Part shown: positions 61,845 to 64,000 of the stretch, one piece after another
How positions within the stretch are numbered: position 1 is the first letter of the stretch
How the letters are laid out: every line of letters begins with the position of its first letter
Origin: Xestospongia muta
Lineage: Eukaryota > Porifera > Demospongiae > Haplosclerida > Petrosiidae
Reading direction: 5' to 3'
NCBI GenBank assembly: GCA_963693285.1
Contig: OY848918.1
Coordinates: forward strand, 7,381,156 to 7,445,155
DNA length: 64,000 nt
Position numbers and translations under genes: made by a program
The notes under the pieces: model-generated
Told to the model about the DNA's origin: nothing
The model's database searches: none
Seen by the model: only the letters and a program-made list of their open reading frames with translations

Positions 61845-62856
61845 CCAGCAATAAGAGAAAATGTACTAAAAAATGATCAATTGGTCTTATTGCTGGACAA
61901 GGAAGACACACACATATCAATACAACTTACAATAGTATTTGCACTAGCTTGACACACTTGAATATCATATTGTCATTTACATCTGAGCTCTCAATAGCCA
62001 GCAATAAGAGGAAATGTACTAAATATGAACAAATGGTCTTATTGCTGGGCGAGGAAGACACACCCACATCAAAACAACTTACGATAGTATTTGTACTAAC
62101 TTGACACACTTGAATATCATATTGTCATTTACATCTGAACTCTCAATAGCCAGCAATAAGAGGAAATGTACTAAAAAATGAACAAATGGTCTTATTGCTA
62201 AGTGAGGAAGACATGCCCACATCAAAACAACTTATGATAGTATTTGTATTAATTTGACACACTTGAATATCATATTGTCATTTACATCTGAACTCTCAAT
62301 AGCCAGCAATAAGAGGAAATGTACTAAAAAATGAACAAATGGTCTTATTGCTGGGCGAGGAAGACACGCCCACATCAAAACAACTAACGATAGTATTTAT
62401 ACTAACTTGACACACTTGAATATCATATTTTTGTTTACATTCAAAGTCTCAATAGCCAGCAATAAGAGGAAATGTACTAAAAAAGAACAAATGGTCTTAT
62501 TGCTGGGTGAGGAAGACACACCCACATCAAAACAACTTACGATAGTATTTGCACTAATTTGACACACTTGAATATCATATTGTCATTTACATCTGAACTC
62601 TCAATAGCCAGCAATAAGAGGAAATGTACTAAAAAAGAACAAATGGTCTTATTGCTGGGTGAGGAAGACACACCCACATCAAAACAACTTACGATAGTAT
62701 TTGTACTAATTTGACACACTTGAATATCATATTTTCATTTACATCTGAACTCTCAATAGCCAGCAATAAGAGGAAATGTACTAAAAAATTAAACAAATGG
62801 TCTTATTGCTGGGCGTGGAAGGCACGCCCACATGAAAACAACTAATGATAGTATCT
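61845..62856. repeat. 152-bp satellite, seven units
   Basis: Units begin with CCAGCAATAAGAG at about 61,845, 61,998, 62,149, 62,302, 62,455, 62,607 and 62,759 (151-153 bases apart). Each contains CAGCAATAAGA and, about 30 bases on, its reverse complement TCTTATTGCTG, so each unit can form a hairpin. The A-tract between the arms varies in length, which breaks any reading frame. Confidence 0.88.
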
Positions 62857-64000
62857 TGTGGGGCGCGGCAGTGAAGCACTATGAATCTCATTAATGACTA
62901 TTATGAAATAATTACCGACATGGGTGAACAAGAGCCTGTTTATAAATAACTAAAACTAAGGGCCAACAATAAAACTGGTCCCATTTGAGCAAACTAGAAC
63001 AACGCTACTAATTATATATATATTTATTTTACTTTTTTAGAGCAATTAATAAATAAATTAGTAAATAAATAAATAATAGAAGTCAAGTTAAAGTTCCAAG
63101 AGAGGAAGGTCTGCACCATCCTCCATACCTATACCATTCCTCCATTTCACTCTATAACCTTTTAAACACAAGTCTGTTGTATAAATCAACAAGAAAGATA
63201 GTCTAGCTCTTGTAGGAAAATCAATGTATGTATAATTTACATTGATGGTACATCATTTTGTTATTATTATTACAATCATTGGGTTAGTGTAAGTTAATAA
63301 CCAACATAAAAACAAAAAAACAATTGTCTGTAAAACAAGTTATTTTCTACATTGATTCTAATAAAGAGTGGTAAATACCATCAAAGAAACAACAATACTA
63401 CATTAATTGGTAATTTTTAACAAATGGAAATACTGCAACTAATGTAAACCATCCATTTTCTAAACGTTAAAAAGTGAAAATTTTCCCTGTGATGTAACAA
63501 TGTCGATATGGTCAATTGCAAAAAGAATGGACATTACGCTAAGTAATGGATTGTCATTTGGAGGACTGTGACCTTTAACAGTTTCAAAAAAACCACTTCC
63601 ATTCATTATAATCCAATATCAATTTCATTTAATTAACTATTGTTTAATCAAGGGCACCTGACTCTGATTTTGAAAGTACATGATAACATGACGATATGAA
63701 ATTGTAGACAATAATAGTAAAATGCACTAAAGTGAAAACACAACTCAACCTGGGCATAAGCAGCCACGCCTTGCTAATTCAATTCAATCAATGAATCAAC
63801 AAGAAATCTAGTACAAATTAATAATTCTAGCCATGTCAGTGAAGCAGTAACTAAGTAAACGATAGTATCATTCAATTGTCAAGCAAGATGAAGTGCTAGA
63901 TTCGTGACGAAAGTTTCTCTGAGTCTTTACATGCATGACGCTTTAAAATGTATAAATATTACATATTATACAAAACTTATTGTAACTTAAAGATGAAACG
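62857..64000. other. Right end without recognised gene
   Basis: AT-rich sequence with an AAAT-type simple repeat near 63,040-63,075. No coding exon or RNA gene is recognised on either strand. Confidence 0.5.

Noticed and set aside
61845..62856. Satellite units as an array of coding exons (GT..AG boundaries can be drawn and one unit has a 30-codon open frame).
   Set aside because: The A-tract length differs between units by one or two bases, so the frame is not kept, unlike the array in the pogo gene.

Overview
This window is AT-rich, intron-dense animal DNA. Introns are short (often 45-60 bases) with standard GT..AG ends. The content is Ig and fibronectin-III (FN3) receptors, a death-domain/PDZ/LRR protein, a BDH2-like fragment and a pogo-type transposon. 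I infer a sponge, probably a demosponge such as Amphimedon. That inference rests on gene style; there was no database match.

Layout. (1) Positions 1-19,750 on the plus strand hold a tandem array of six 'family A' single-pass receptors: A1 174-2078, A2 3498-5582, A3 5789-7782, A4 9402-11365, A5 about 14100-15997 (damaged), A6 16242-17969. Several broken 3' ends lie between them. Each full copy reads signal peptide, Ig-like domain, FN3, FN3 split over two exons, a Ser/Thr-rich stalk made of tiny exons, a membrane helix, and a tail carrying YDDV and a final TAYGYIN. (2) Positions 20,130-30,020 on the minus strand hold 'family B' (B1, B2 and two tail fragments). The plan is the same, with tails carrying YDLP and a final TxYEHIN. 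An intronless trypsin-like protease sits between B1 and B2. (3) Positions 31,324-37,015 (minus) hold a 13-exon gene with a death domain, a second death-fold-like exon, coiled coils, a PDZ domain and leucine-rich repeats. (4) A broken BDH2/DHRS6-like dehydrogenase lies at 38,223-38,907. (5) Positions 39,211-51,702 (minus) hold 'family C' receptors, related to B but with short tails lacking the tyrosine module. (6) Short signal-peptide plus Ig genes ('D') lie at 45.2-46.6 kb and again at 55.3-60.9 kb. They sit in two copies of a large duplication spaced about 9 kb apart before later insertions. (7) The second duplicate is interrupted by a LINE reverse-transcriptase fragment (52.6-53.5 kb) and by an apparently intact 4,130-bp pogo-superfamily transposon (56,249-60,378). 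The transposon's gene contains eight tandem 102-bp exon units and ends in a PHD finger. (8) The right end holds a 152-bp satellite with a hairpin in every unit.

Taken together this is a fast-evolving receptor cluster. Nearly all exons start and end in phase 1, so domains and stalk pieces can be gained, lost or skipped without shifting the frame. Families A and B share a C-terminal tyrosine motif matching the pattern TxYxx[VI] known from immune switch motifs. Family C has lost it. This suggests tyrosine-signalling surface receptors with tail-less relatives, with recognition or immune roles possible but unproven. Exon models were built by hand from splice sites and frame, without transcript data.
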